Positions 56,575 through 57,145 of a stretch of 57,145 nt of DNA are shown piece by piece. Numbering within the stretch: the stretch's first letter is position 1; every line of letters begins with the position of its first letter. The position numbers and the translations under genes were made by a program. Source of the DNA: Calditrichota bacterium (GTDB taxonomy: Bacteria > Electryoneota > B3-LCP); the NCBI GenBank assembly GCA_020051775.1, contig JAGVQJ010000135.1, positions 1-57,145 of the forward strand. The letters are read 5' to 3'. A model generated the notes under the pieces. That model saw only the letters and a program-made list of their open reading frames with translations. It ran no database searches and was not told where the DNA came from.

Positions 56575-57145
56575 TTACGACCCGACGTGCAGCAATGCCA
56601 CGCCCCCGGCGGATCCATTCGACAGGAACTTCGCGCCTGTCCAGGCCACCGCGTAACCTGCCGAAGCAGAGCCGCGCACGCTCCCCGGAGTGTAATCCCC
56701 GGATGTCTTGAAACGCACGTAAACCGTGCTGTCCGGCGTCACCGCATCCTCCACCGTGACAAAGACGTCACCCTCCACCAGCACCGGAATAGCCTCGGTC
56801 GTGTGATAAGTGGCGATATTGGAGGCCGCATCCTGGCGCGAATGCGTCACCGTCGCCACGCCGCCCCCTACCGATGCATCAGTGAAGGCCACGGAAATTT
56901 TCAACGACAGCCCCTCTTCGTTCAAAACCGTGATCGTGTTCAGAGTCGAGTCTGGCGTCGCGCTGACCACCCCGCGTACCGCTTCGATCTGCGACGCAAT
57001 CGCTTGCAAGGTAGCCGCCTCGCTGGTGGCGTATGTGATCGTGTCCAGCGTAGTGCCGTTGATAGTGATCGCCACCGTATCCGACGCGGCCAGGTTCACA
57101 CTAAAAAACAGCACCGCCTTGTCATTGACGCCGATCAGAGTACCC
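56575..57145 (-). CDS. Probable capsid decoration (cement) protein, 5' end cut by window edge
   Basis: At least 189 residues, open through the right edge, reading GTLIGVNDKAVLFFSV and onward. The GTG at 57114 is therefore internal. Residues after it contain repeated strand motifs (DTVAITINGTTLDTITYAT, ATLQAIASQIEAVRGVVSAT) and a Gly/Val/Ser-rich end with GDVFVTVEDAVTPDSTVYVRFK and WTGAKFLSNGSAGGVALLHVG. The end is characteristic of phage head decoration proteins next to the coat gene. It probably stabilises the expanded capsid. Confidence 0.65.
   Translation of the reverse strand, partial: GTLIGVNDKAVLFFSVNLAASDTVAITINGTTLDTITYATSEAATLQAIASQIEAVRGVVSATPDSTLNTITVLNEEGLSLKISVAFTDASVGGGVATVTHSRQDAASNIATYHTTEAIPVLVEGDVFVTVEDAVTPDSTVYVRFKTSGDYTPGSVRGSASAGYAVAWTGAKFLSNGSAGGVALLHVGS

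Larger units (their letters stand above)
15645..57145. mobile_element. Integrated contractile-tailed prophage (left 41.5 kb)
   Basis: Integrase, repressor, recombination and replication genes, a full tail and baseplate set, capsid protein and lysis genes run without any host-type gene between them. Early genes run rightward and late genes leftward, meeting at the terminator at 38066-38096. Large terminase, portal and the second attachment site are absent and must lie past the right edge. Sheath and baseplate genes define a myovirus morphology. All recognisable genes look intact, so the prophage may be inducible. Confidence 0.9.

Noticed and set aside
15645..57145. Retron, diversity-generating retroelement or CRISPR-Cas in the prophage
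   Set aside because: No reverse transcriptase, template/variable repeats, Cas proteins or repeat-spacer array were found on either strand.

Overview
The window joins a host chromosome segment (about 1-15640) to the left four fifths of an integrated contractile-tailed prophage (about 15645 to the right edge at 57145). The host is most likely a member of the Fibrobacterota-Chlorobiota-Bacteroidota (FCB) superphylum or one of its uncultured relatives. Four large exported proteins end in a type IX-secretion-like C-terminal sorting domain of the FPNPFNP...GxYxYxL...GKxxLxK type, which is typical of those lineages. Species cannot be named from this sequence.

Host segment. The left edge cuts through a small HicB-like antitoxin gene. 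It is followed by a leftward pair, a radical SAM protein with a B12-binding-like domain and a family 9 glycosyltransferase, that suggests envelope glycan or lipid synthesis. Next come a zinc carboxypeptidase (M14), an SGNH/GDSL esterase-like membrane protein, two tandem paralogous exported beta-propeller-like proteins, a second M14 peptidase, and seryl-tRNA synthetase. The three consecutive rightward exported genes each have a visible TTGAC(A/T)-17-TA(A/T)ATT promoter, and three of the transcription units end in strong hairpin terminators. Intergenic spaces carry hairpins, several built on a shared GTCAGGTC stem.

Prophage left end. A D-arm-less tRNA-Leu 3' fragment at 15645-15716 abuts a tyrosine integrase and is best read as an attachment junction. 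The restored tRNA would lie beyond the right edge. Upstream of the integrase is a compact leftward locus holding an odd tRNA (anticodon GCU, short variable loop, arginine-type identity bases), a promoter-to-terminator small RNA candidate, a TRL-family lipoprotein, a zinc-ribbon membrane protein and the probable lysogeny repressor. A near-perfect bacterial parS sequence lies just upstream of the repressor start codon.

Early region, rightward (18506-37972). Tightly packed, overlapping genes include an excisionase-like HTH protein, an ERF single-strand annealing protein, a DnaD-like replication protein, DnaB helicase, an SbcC/RecF-like ATPase, an SF2 helicase, an HNH endonuclease preceded by its own promoter and a three-way-junction RNA, a DUF5131/Gp37 protein, a PDDEXK nuclease, a phage radical SAM protein, an ASCH protein, a Spo11/topoisomerase VI A-like Toprim protein and a secreted GH99-like protein. 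There are also many tiny Cys-rich proteins, three of them under 60 codons. A bidirectional terminator at about 38066-38096 separates this from the late genes.

Late region, leftward (57145 to 38122). In transcription order: decoration protein (cut by the edge), major capsid protein, head-tail connectors, neck, sheath (DUF3383), tube (DUF3277), tail chaperone with a -1 frameshift site, tape measure, Dit-like protein, an inserted group of exported or membrane proteins, then plug, hub, Gp138 spike, collar-domain fibre, gp25 wedge, baseplate J, DUF2612, holin-like protein and GH108 endolysin. The order resembles short myoviruses such as cyanophage Pam3. Terminase and portal are not in the window and should lie to the right.
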